Source: Nonomuraea gerenzanensis (GTDB lineage: Bacteria > Actinomycetota > Actinomycetes > Streptosporangiales > Streptosporangiaceae). Taken from it: a DNA stretch of 64,000 bases. The stretch's first letter is position 1. Each line of letters opens with the position of its first letter. The stretch spans positions 1,736,001 to 1,800,000 of the forward strand of contig NZ_CP084058.1 of the NCBI RefSeq assembly GCF_020215645.1, read 5' to 3'. The translations under genes were made by a program, and so were the position numbers. The notes beneath the pieces are model-generated. The model worked only from the letters and a program-made list of their open reading frames with translations, was not told where the DNA came from and searched no databases. This document shows positions 34,321 to 43,975 of this stretch, piece by piece.

Positions 34321-36249
34321 CACCGCCTCCGCCGGGCGGGTCCTGAGGGCCAGACGGGCGGGGAGGGAGGTGGCGAGCAGGGCCAGGGCCGTCGCCGCGG
34401 CGATCACCAGCCCGTACGCCACCGGCGGCACGTACGGCACCGCCGAGCCCGTCATCCCCGCCCCGAAGGCCGCCAGCGTCACCAGCGCCACCGCCGTGCC
34501 CGTCACCACGGATGTCAGCACGGCGCCCAGCGTCTCCAGCCGCAGCATGCGCAGGACCTGACGCCGGGTGGTGCCCGCCAGGCGGAGCACGGCCAGCTCC
34601 CTGGCCCGGCCCGAGGTGGCCATGGCCAGGGTGTTGACCACGGCGATGGCGGTGAACGCGATGATCAGGCCCAGCGCCACGAACGTGACCTGCGGGTCGG
34701 CGGGGCCGGCCGAGGCCGTCGCGGCGGTCGCTTCCGGCAGGGTGATCCCCGGGGCCACGACCAGGAGGGTGCCCGCCGGGTCGTCCACGTGGCCGCGTAC
34801 CAGCTCGTACGGCAGCGTCACGTCACCGAAGCCGAGGCCGCGCGCGTAGACGGCGGCGACCTTCAGCGTGGCGGGGGTGCCGTCACCCAGCGTCAGCTCG
34901 GCCCTGTCGCCCGGCCGCAGGCCGAGGTGGGCGGCGGCGGTGCCGCTCAGCGCCACCGAGCCGGTGCCGAAGCCGTCCATCGTGCCGGCCACGACGCCCA
35001 GGTCCAGCGTGCGCGGGTCGTAGGTGACGGCCTGGGCCGGGTACTTGTCCAGGCCGAACCGGACCGACGTGCGCAGCACCCGCGTGACTGCCTGGACGCC
35101 GGGCACCTGGTGGATCTCCTCGGCGGCGGCGCCGGGCAGCACGTGGTCGGCGCGGATGCCGGCGGCGGCCTGCTCCTGCGCGGCGGCGGCCATCGTGGTC
35201 TGGGCGAACAGGATCGTGCAGGTCATCGCCACCATCAGGGTGAGCGGCGACAGCACGGCGGCCAGCGCCTTCGGGGTGGCGCGCAGGTTCCTGGCGGCCA
35301 GGAGACCGCTCGCTCCGGCCTTGCCTGCAGGGATGATCCGGGCGGCGTCCGACAGCAGCGGGCCGAGCACGGCGACCGCCATCCGCGCGACCAGCGGGCC
35401 GAGCACCGTGACGGCGATCGTCCAGAGCAGCGCGGTCAGCATCGTCACCGGCGTGGCCGCCGCCTCCGTGTCCAGCCCCGACAGCACCAGGGTGAGCGCC
35501 ACGCCCCCGGCCAGCAGCACCGGCCCGGCCACCAGCCGCCACCGGGCCGGCCGCCCGTCGTCGATCGCGGCCTCCCCGAGCGCCTCGACCGGCCGGATCC
35601 TGGCCAGGCGGCGGGCGGAGACCCGGGCCGCGGCCCAGGCGGCGGCGACGGTGGCCAGCAGCGCGGCCAGCGGCGGGAACGGGCTGACGACCAGCGGCAG
35701 GTTCGCCGGGGTCGCGCCGAGCGCCACGAACGCCGCGTGCAGCCCCAGCCCGAGCCCGACGCCCGCGGCCGCCCCCGGCACCCCGGCCAGCACGCCCACC
35801 ACCAGCGCCTGCCCGCCGACCAGAGCGCGCACCTGCCGCGGCGTGGCGGCCACGGCCCGCAGCAGCGCCAGCTCGCGCTGGCGCTGCTGGATCGACAGCG
35901 CGAACGTGCCCACCACCACGACCTCGCCGGAGCCGCGCGGCTCGCGGCCCCGCGCGATCGTGAACGGGGTGAGCGCGGCCGACTCCCAGCCGTGCCCTGT
36001 GTACGTGCCGAACGGGAACGTCACCTCGGCCACCACCTTCGACACGCCGGGCGTGCGCCGCAGCGTCCCGACGACCGACTCGGGCAGCCAGGCCCGCTCG
36101 GCCAGCGGCTTGGCCTTCGTCTTGGCCTCGCCGTCGCCCTTGTCGACGGTCTCGCGCACGTACTGGTCGGCGGCCACGATCACGGGCGCGCCCGCGTACC
36201 GCTCGGGCGCGACCGTGCCGCGCAACCCCGTCTCCAGAGCGGGCGGCAC
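34309..36249 (-). pseudogene. FtsX/MacB-type ABC permease, N-terminus and a central part deleted
   Basis: 646 residues remain of a family usually about 800-850 long. The frame enters at LETGLRGTVAPERYAGAPVI, which in relatives follows an N-terminal membrane helix that is absent here. After GREPRGSGEVVVV the sequence jumps to GTFALSIQQRQRELALLRAV; relatives have 110-150 residues between these points, including the helix that opens the first FtsX domain. The rest (second helices, C-terminal FtsX domain with GRARELAVLRLAGTTRRQV) is intact and in frame. The upstream kinase remnant is fused out of frame at about 36248. It is likely non-functional; a partial protein could still be made from a GTG at 36249. 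The normal partner ATPase gene is missing. Confidence 0.75.
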
Positions 36250-37804
36250 GCAGGCGCTCCTCCACGACGGCGGCGCGGGCCAGGCCCTCCCTGGCCGCCT
36301 GCAGCTCCTTGGCCAGCCCTGCCAGGCGCAGCAGGCTGTAGACGACCAGGCCGGTGACCAGGTTGCTCACGGTGAGGTTCGCGGCCTGGGGGAGCGGCAG
36401 GCCGTAGGCGGTGGCGACGGCGGCCGTGGCGGCCACGATCGCCGCCACCAGCGGCCAGGCCGTGCGTGGCCGGAAGGCCAGCAGCACCGGGCCCGCCAGG
36501 AAGCCGCCCGTGCCCAGCCAGATCGGGCCGAACAGCGGGATCGGCACGAACGCCAGCGCCGCCATCACGCCCAGCGCCGTCATGTGCCGGCCCGACACGG
36601 ACCTGAGCTGCATGACCACGATGACGGCCAGCAGCGCGGCGGCGGGCAGCAGGAGGTTCGCCGGGATCTGGAGCAGGGCCTTGAGGGTGAAGCCGACCAG
36701 GACGGCGGCCAGGAGGAGCACCGACAGGTCGGCGGGCGGGCGTTGCTCCGGCTCGCGTCGCGGGGCGGGCAGCGTGGCCTCCACCGTGTGCCGGCCCTGG
36801 TCGGACAGGCCACCGGCGAGCCTGCCGCCCGCGGCCGTGACCTGGGTGGCCAGGTCACTCAGCGCGTCGTCCTCGGCGGTGCGGCGGCCGTCGTCGGTGA
36901 TGCGCAGGGTGACGGTGCCCGGCTGCTCCGTTGTTTCGATCAGGCAGGTGGTGGCCGTGCCCCGGCGTACGACGTCGGTGACGGCCTCGCGCAGCACGGT
37001 CGCCAGCAGCGCTCCCGCCGGGCCCAGTGGCTCGGTGTGGGCGGCGCGCACCTCCGCGTTCACTCCTGCGGCGGACAGCATGGCTCCGGCCGTGGTCAGC
37101 TCGGGGGTCAGCGACATCGCGCGGTAGCCGGCGGCGGCGGCTCGCGCCTCGGCCAGCGACTGTCGCGCCGCCGCCACCACCTCACCAAGCTTTTCGCCCG
37201 GCCCGTCGCCCGGCCCGTCGCCCAGCCGGTCGCCCAGCCCGTGGCCCAACCCGTCGCCTGGCTCGGCGGTGGTGGAGTCGCGCAGGGCGCGCCGTACCCC
37301 GTCCATGATCGTCGCCAGCCCGCGCCCCAGCCCGTCGCTCAGCTCGGCCGCGATGCGCAGCCGTTCCTCGCCCACCGCCGCCGCGGCCAGCGCCTGGCGG
37401 GTGGCGTGCAACTCGTCCACGCGCTCCACCAGCCGGATGAGCCCCGGCACGATCAGCGTCATCAGCACCGTGGTGATCGCCAGGTCCAGCGTCGTGCCGA
37501 CGTCACCGCCCCGGGCGTACGCGATCACCACCGCGCTGAGCACCACGGCGGGCGCCACCGCCCACAACCGCGTCACCAGCAGCGACCCGGCCAGGAAGCC
37601 GAGCACGACCACCGACGAGCCGGCCCCCAGCGTCACCCAGTACACGAGCCCGGCCTGCGCGGCCAGCAGCCACCACGACCTGGACCAGAGCGTGTAGAGG
37701 CACTGCACCGCGAACACGAGCACCGCCCCTGGCGCGCCCGCCAGCACGTACACGCTGGACAACGCGGCCAGCACCGCCACCACGATCACCCGCGCCAGGA
37801 ACAC
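36248..37804 (-). pseudogene. Truncated double-module sensor histidine kinase
   Basis: From a GTG at 37804, about 518 recognisable residues: four to five predicted helices, then a first dimerisation module EERLRIAAELSDGLGRGL where Ser stands in place of the phospho-accepting His (normally ELHDxLGH), a degenerate HATPase-like region (LRITDDGR), a second set of helices, and the opening of a second module (AVVEERLRAA). There the homology stops in mid-helix and the frame runs on as shadow of the permease. The missing part would hold the working His and ATPase, then normally a response regulator and an ABC ATPase. A tandem 12-bp repeat encodes GLGDRLGDGPGDGPGE near 37185-37262. Confidence 0.75.
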
Positions 37805-37811
37805 ACCCGCA

Positions 37812-37889
37812 AGCCTAGGAGAAGCCCTTCGGCAGCACGGTGACCGGGCAAGCCTAGGAGAAGCCTCTCGGCAGCACGGTGACCGGGCA
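37812..37889. repeat. 39-bp tandem duplication of a gene 3' end
   Basis: Two adjacent 39-bp copies (37812-37850 and 37851-37889) differ at two bases. The inner copy holds the last codons and stop of the universal stress protein gene; the outer copy lies beyond the stop and repeats them. Confidence 0.9.
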
Positions 37890-38648
37890 GGCCGAGGCCC
37901 GTAGCACCTTCATGGCCAGCTCCCCGAGGAACACCCGGTGCGGCTGGGCGTCCTCGCTCGCCGCGCACACCAGCAGCTCGCCGGGCAGCCACTCGACGTC
38001 CGCCAGCGCCGCCGCCACGTCGTGGCCCTCGGCCACCTCCGACTCCGCCTCGATCCCGGTCTTCTCCCACGCCAGCCGCACGGCCAGCGCCAGATCGTCG
38101 CGCAGCCTGCCCTGGTCGTCGGTGCGCAGGTCGAGGGTGATGAGCCGGAGCGGCACACCCAGCCGCAGCGCCGCCAGCGCCACCTGCCCGACGGCCGCGT
38201 CGCACTGCGGGCGGTGCACGTACGCCAGCGTGAGGCGACCCGGCTCGGTGGGCGGCACGTACCGGGCGGGCGCCAGCATGACCGCCTCGGACGACAGGTG
38301 CAGCAGGTGGTCGGCGGTCGTGCCGATCGCGATGCGGCCGTGCTGACCGCCGGCCGCCGAGCCGACCACGATCAGATCGGCCCTGATCCTGCTGGCCAGC
38401 ACCGACAGGCCCCGCCCGGTGCCCCTGCTCTCGTAGGTGATGTACTCGGCGAGCACCGGCCCGAGCTCCTCGCCCGCGTGCGCCAGGTTGGCCTGCGCCT
38501 CCACCGCCGCCCCCGGGCTGCCGGGCGGGTAGATCGTGGCGATCGTCAGCTCCCCGCCGGTGACACGGGTGATCGCGGAACCGAGGGCGAGAGCGTCTCT
38601 CCCGCCCGCGTCGTTCGTGTATCCGACGATCACGTGCGCTCCGATCAC
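37854..38648 (-). CDS. Universal stress protein with two tandem Usp domains
   Basis: 264 residues. The first Usp domain (residues 1-130) begins HVIVGYTNDAGGRDALALGS and carries IVVGSAAGGQHGRIAIGTTADHLL, a near-match to the ATP-binding G-x2-G-x9-G-S/T motif. The second domain (about 140-264) begins LTLAYVHRPQCDAAVGQVAL and ends in LRASACPVTVLPRGF. Tandem Usp proteins bind ATP and respond to hypoxia and other stresses in actinomycetes. It is monocistronic, reads away from the small gene at 38728, and its 3' end is duplicated just beyond the stop. Confidence 0.87.
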   Translation of the reverse strand: MIGAHVIVGYTNDAGGRDALALGSAITRVTGGELTIATIYPPGSPGAAVEAQANLAHAGEELGPVLAEYITYESRGTGRGLSVLASRIRADLIVVGSAAGGQHGRIAIGTTADHLLHLSSEAVMLAPARYVPPTEPGRLTLAYVHRPQCDAAVGQVALAALRLGVPLRLITLDLRTDDQGRLRDDLALAVRLAWEKTGIEAESEVAEGHDVAAALADVEWLPGELLVCAASEDAQPHRVFLGELAMKVLRASACPVTVLPRGFS

Positions 38649-38727
38649 GATTGCCCTCTTACCCGCTCTGAACTGGGAATACGCGGCCTTCTTCCGAACG
38701 TTGCAAACCTACGGAGGCGCAAAGAAA

Positions 38728-39030
38728 GTGAAGATCACCCTTGATACCCGGTTCAACGGGTCCCTCGGTCCTGTCACCCTTCGTGAAGCGGTTCAGCAGC
38801 TCCGGGCGCACGACCTGGCGTGCACGGTGGCCGCGGACGCCGTGGAGCGGAAGGTGACCGTCTTCTCCGACTGCGTGGAGCGCGGGTTCACGCCGCTGCG
38901 CAGTGAGATCATGGCCGCGTACTACGTCGCCGAGCGGGACGCCACGACCGAGGCGTTCGACCGCGGGCTGATCACCCGCGGTGAGCTGGAGAGCAAGCAG
39001 GCCGCGTTGGCCCGCCAGTTCCTCACGTAA
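38728..39030 (+). CDS. Small hypothetical protein with SHOCT-like C-terminal helix
   Basis: 100 residues from a GTG at 38728 with GGAGG about 10 nt upstream; the frame is open further back but lacks a better site. I do not recognise the family. The N-terminal part (MKITLDTRFNGSLGPVTLRE) looks alpha/beta, with one Cys (FSDCVERG). The C-terminus, AFDRGLITRGELESKQAAL, resembles the SHOCT motif, a short helix pair found at the ends of many actinobacterial proteins and thought to aid oligomerisation. It is soluble, with no signal or helix long enough for a membrane. Neighbours give no clue. Confidence 0.7.
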   Translation: MKITLDTRFNGSLGPVTLREAVQQLRAHDLACTVAADAVERKVTVFSDCVERGFTPLRSEIMAAYYVAERDATTEAFDRGLITRGELESKQAALARQFLT

Positions 39031-39104
39031 GCCCCTTACTTAAGTGATAGGGCGGTTTCGGTCGGATGACCGAGGCATTTGACGCGTTCAGTCCGTAAGG
39101 TCTT

Positions 39105-40870
<1,766 letters not shown>

Positions 40871-41449
40871 CTACTCCTGAGTCCACGCGTACCGGCTGAG
40901 GAAGGCCCGATCCCCCGTCGCGTACTCGTTGAAGGCCTGCCGCACCCCCTCCAGCTCGGGCACCATCGCCCGGACCATCGCCCCCTCCTTGTACTCCAGC
41001 TCGAACCCGGGCGAGACCTGCAGGAAGTGCCGCCCGAAGTTCACCAGCGCGACGAACGGGTTCTGCGCCGACATCGTCCCCAGCACGTCATGGACCAGCC
41101 CCAGGTCGGGATCGTTGACCACCATCCCGTCGCCGGTGTGCAGCTGCATCCCCTCGTACACCCCCAGCGGGGCCACGTTGTGCACCAGGTCCCGCTGCGG
41201 GTCGTAACACACCAGCCCGTGCGCCCGCGCGACCGTGAACACCTGGGCCGACAGCTCGTCCATCGTGTCCAGGTCCATGCTCACCAGCACGTGCCCCGGA
41301 TAGAGCGTGATCTCCCCGGGCAGCTCCTTGGCCACGTCGGGCGCGACGTCGGCGCCGGGCGCGGTGCGCTTGACCGCCAGGTACGTCGCACGCGCCTGGT
41401 CCCTGCTGATCGGCACCGGCTCGTCCCAGACCATCAACTCAACGCTCAT
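40871..41449 (-). CDS. Conserved hypothetical protein
   Basis: 192 residues from the ATG at 41449 (MSVELMVWDEPVPISRDQAR). The sequence is soluble and acidic, with no motif I can assign. The first half (GHVLVSMDLDTMDELSAQVF, RAHGLVCYDPQRDLVHNV) looks like an alpha/beta domain seen in actinobacterial proteins of unknown role; the second half has AQNPFVALVNFGRHFLQV. It lies 36 nt after the mscL stop on the same strand but with no clear coupling. A real gene by codon use and context; function unknown. Confidence 0.7.
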   Translation of the reverse strand: MSVELMVWDEPVPISRDQARATYLAVKRTAPGADVAPDVAKELPGEITLYPGHVLVSMDLDTMDELSAQVFTVARAHGLVCYDPQRDLVHNVAPLGVYEGMQLHTGDGMVVNDPDLGLVHDVLGTMSAQNPFVALVNFGRHFLQVSPGFELEYKEGAMVRAMVPELEGVRQAFNEYATGDRAFLSRYAWTQE

Positions 41450-41485
41450 CGGTCCATCTTGACGGACCGGTGCCGTCACCGCGCG

Positions 41486-41908
41486 TCACGTCCTGGGTTT
41501 TTCCGAATCCGGCACCAGCTCGACCGTGCAGTACATGCACCGGCGCGCCTCCGTCGGGATGTCGGACAGGCACTCGGGGCACTGCTTGGTGGTGGCCGAC
41601 TTGTTCCGGTCGAGGAGGCTGAGCAGCCGGGTCATCGGGGCCACGACCAGCCAGTAGACGATGGCCGAGATGATCAGGAAGGTGATCAGGTGGTTGAGGA
41701 AGTCGCCGTACTTGAACTCGCTGCCGTTGACGGTGAAGGAGTACTCGGCGAAGTTCGGCTGCCGGCCGCCGGTCACCGCGCCGATCAGCGGGGTGATCAG
41801 GTCGCGTACGAAGGCTTGGATGAGGCCGCTGAACGTGGCGCCGATGATCACGGCGACGGCGAGTTCGACGATGTTGCCACGGAGTAAGAACTGTTTGAAA
41901 CCGCCCAT
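41486..41908 (-). CDS. mscL: Large-conductance mechanosensitive channel with C-terminal zinc ribbon
   Basis: 140 residues from the ATG at 41908. The pore helix region RGNIVELAVAVIIGATFSGL and the second helix LITFLIISAIVYWLVV match MscL, which opens under membrane tension to release solutes in hypo-osmotic shock. The tail differs from enterobacterial MscL: it ends in a CPEC-x10-CMYC zinc ribbon, a variation seen in actinomycetes. A longer frame to 41968 adds a basic stretch with no homologous sequence. MscL fits functionally with trehalose and glucosylglycerate genes here, which make osmolytes. Confidence 0.92.
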   Translation of the reverse strand: MGGFKQFLLRGNIVELAVAVIIGATFSGLIQAFVRDLITPLIGAVTGGRQPNFAEYSFTVNGSEFKYGDFLNHLITFLIISAIVYWLVVAPMTRLLSLLDRNKSATTKQCPECLSDIPTEARRCMYCTVELVPDSEKPRT

Positions 41909-41992
41909 GGAGTCGGCCTCTTGCCGCAGACGGCGTCTCGAAACCGGCCGAGACGGGCGGGCCGCCACGGAGGGTGCCCGCCCGGGATGGTG

Positions 41993-42178
41993 CTAGACGG
42001 CTGACTTGATGCCGTCGATGAAGTCCGTCCACTCCTCAGGTGCGAAGCGGAGCAGGGGACCGTGTGGGTTCTTGTTGTCGCGCACCGCCACGGTGCCGGA
42101 ATTTTCCAGCCGGACCTCGACGCAGTTGACGTTGTTGCAGAACGTGGATTTTCGCCACGCCGGACGACCGTCTTGCAT
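41993..42178 (-). CDS. DUF397 small protein, partner of the XRE regulator
   Basis: 61 residues beginning MQDGRPAWRKSTFC; the pattern W-R-K-S-x-x-C, CVEV, VAVRDNK and FAPEEWTDFI is the DUF397 family. The ATG at 42178 has GGAG 5 nt upstream; a GTG two codons earlier is possible. DUF397 proteins are almost always encoded beside a DUF5753 helix-turn-helix protein, as here (128 bp upstream on the same strand), and several such pairs affect development and antibiotic production in streptomycetes. Confidence 0.9.
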   Translation of the reverse strand: MQDGRPAWRKSTFCNNVNCVEVRLENSGTVAVRDNKNPHGPLLRFAPEEWTDFIDGIKSAV

Positions 42179-42306
42179 GTGCACTCCAAGCGTGAATTCA
42201 ACCGCCTAGTGGCCTCCGCCCGTGCGATGGGAGATTATGGACGCCACTTTGACAAATGAGCACGACAGCTCGGGTAACGCATATTACCAGAAAGTTCTTT
42301 ACGTTT

Positions 42307-43170
42307 TCAATGTGCCAGCTCGGCGAACTTCGCCTGCCTTTGCAGGATACGCCCCGCCGACTCGCTCGGCCCCAGTGCCACGGATCGCAGATGATTGAGC
42401 AACTCCCTGAAGTAGCGCAACTGCCCGGGCTTCTCCTGAAAGATCTGACCGGCCAGCGTATCCAGGTAAACGGTGTCGGGCAGCCCCGCCGGCTCGTCGA
42501 ACTCGAGCAGCATGAATGCGCTGTCGAGGCCGACGTGCGCGCCGACGGTATAGGGGATGACCTGCACCTGGACATGCGGTAGCCGAGCCAGCTCATGCAG
42601 GTGGCCGAGCTGCCCCGCCATCACCGCCGGGCCGCCGATGTGCCGGTGCAGCGCGGATTCGTCGAGCAGCACCCAATAACGCGGCGGCGTGGCCTTGCGC
42701 AGCACGTCCTGGCGCCGCATCCGTTTGTCCACCCGCTCCCCGAGGGCCTCCGGGCTGATATCGGGGACGACGCCGCTGATGACGGCGCGGGCGTAATCCT
42801 CGGTCTGCAACAATCCGGGGATGGTGGTCGTCTCGTATTCGGTTATGGCGACCGCTTCGTTCTCCAGGCCGGTGAGCGGGCGGAAATCCACTTCTTCCGG
42901 CTCCTGCCACCAGCTCTGCTGTCTGGCGTCCTTGGCCAGCGCCATCAATTCCGTCGGATCGGGCACGCCGTAGAGCCGGCCCAGGTCGCGTACGTCGCGC
43001 AGGCTGACCCGGCGTTGTGCGGTTTCTATTCGGCTGATCTTGGCCGGTGAGCACAGCAGCCGGTGGGCCACTTCGGCGATGCTCAGGCCGCTGTCATGTC
43101 GGAGCTCGCGGAGTCTTTTCGCCAGCTGACGCTGGCGGAGGGTGGGATTCGCCATTCGCGCGTCGTCCAT
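42307..43170 (-). CDS. XRE-family HTH regulator with DUF5753 domain
   Basis: 287 residues. Residues 15-75 form a Cro/CI helix-turn-helix (LAKRLRELRHDSGLSIAEVA, CSPAKISRIETAQRRV). The rest is the DUF5753 sensor region (WWQEPEEVDFRPLTGLENEA, TTTIPGLLQTEDYARAVI, GGPAVMAGQLGHLHEL). Pairs of this protein with DUF397 are a hallmark of filamentous actinomycetes and are thought to act as regulator and small antagonist. Start ATG at 43170, or possibly the internal Met five codons later. Confidence 0.92.
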   Translation of the reverse strand: MDDARMANPTLRQRQLAKRLRELRHDSGLSIAEVAHRLLCSPAKISRIETAQRRVSLRDVRDLGRLYGVPDPTELMALAKDARQQSWWQEPEEVDFRPLTGLENEAVAITEYETTTIPGLLQTEDYARAVISGVVPDISPEALGERVDKRMRRQDVLRKATPPRYWVLLDESALHRHIGGPAVMAGQLGHLHELARLPHVQVQVIPYTVGAHVGLDSAFMLLEFDEPAGLPDTVYLDTLAGQIFQEKPGQLRYFRELLNHLRSVALGPSESAGRILQRQAKFAELAH

Positions 43171-43309
43171 CTTGTCCGATGTCGGCTGGTGGTCTTCTCG
43201 GGCTCGTCGTGGGCCGATGGACGATTGTTGATCCAGTGTTACGACGCGATCATATCGCCGTAGATCCCGCTGGGTCCGGGCGTAAGGTAACTGTCACCGA
43301 AAGTGCCAG

Positions 43310-43321
43310 TGGCAATTGCCA
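43310..43321. promoter_or_regulatory. Palindrome in the intergenic region between the XRE gene and the zinc-ribbon gene
   Basis: The 303-bp gap 43171-43473 holds no convincing gene. Its clearest element is the perfect 12-bp palindrome TGGCAATTGCCA. It lies between two divergent starts, so it may be the XRE protein's own operator. The rest of the gap shows nothing I can name. Confidence 0.4.
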
Positions 43322-43473
43322 TAGACACGTGCCGATGCCGACCGTCTCGGGTAAATGTGAGAAAAGCGCAGTATGACATGCGATGTTCGGCTCTGCGCGG
43401 AGTGCTGGGCCGATGTTGGCCCATCGGCCCAGCTGAAGACGCCCTTGCTCTCGAAGCAAAAGGACAATCCACC

Positions 43474-43779
43474 ATGGATGGTAGCAACATGCCCGTAAAT
43501 GGGGGATGGCGGAATGTCGTCCGCCGCTGGCTCGACGCGGCCCTCGAAGCCCTGGACGCCCTGGCCTTCGACGGCCCCGACGCACGGGCCGTGGCGCTCG
43601 GCTTGCGGGTGCATCGGCCCGCGCGGTTCGTCCGCGTCTATCGCAGCCCCGCCTTCGACACCCGCACCCCCTGCGTCCCCTGCGACGGCGAGGGCGTCAC
43701 CGCGCGCGGCCCCTGCCGGGACTGCCTGGGTCTCGGCCGCGTCGGCGGGCGGCGCTCCGTGACCTCGGGCACGGGTTGA
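43474..43779 (+). CDS. Small protein with DnaJ-type zinc-finger motif
   Basis: 101 residues from an ATG at 43474 with AGGA upstream. The N-terminal half is helical and acidic-hydrophobic (ALEALDALAFDGPDARAVAL). The C-terminal half has two CxxCxGxG motifs, CVPCDGEG and CRDCLGLG, separated by nine residues, as in one zinc site of the DnaJ cysteine-rich domain. No J domain is present. Other frames through here are less convincing because they break the motif. It stands alone 196 bp before glgX and could be a small protein-binding or regulatory factor; function unknown. Confidence 0.68.
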   Translation: MDGSNMPVNGGWRNVVRRWLDAALEALDALAFDGPDARAVALGLRVHRPARFVRVYRSPAFDTRTPCVPCDGEGVTARGPCRDCLGLGRVGGRRSVTSGTG

Positions 43780-43975
43780 CGCGAGGAGGATGCTTGGTTC
43801 GTGGGCCGCCTCGATACCGCGCCGTCGGGGCGGCCCACCCCTTTTGACCTCGTATGAAGCAACCCGGAGTAATGACGCCGTGGAGGTGGGAAGGAACAGG
43901 GTGATCTAGTGCGGCCCGGGGTTGTCCGGTGGAGCGGGGGAACGGAACATGGGGAGAGACCGCAAGGGAGCCTCG

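Noticed and set aside
34883..37804. A single 973-residue protein read through kinase and permease
   Set aside because: Only the first ~518 residues have meaning; beyond 36248 the frame is an out-of-frame shadow of the permease. Treated as two damaged genes.
35024..37843. A 939-residue plus-strand frame opposite the kinase/permease locus
   Set aside because: Low-complexity Arg/Gly/Ala/Gln sequence typical of antisense frames; no motif and no ribosome site.
43047..43490. Several short frames in the gap between the XRE and zinc-ribbon genes
   Set aside because: They lack ribosome sites, overlap one another on both strands and show no family motif; the region is more likely regulatory.
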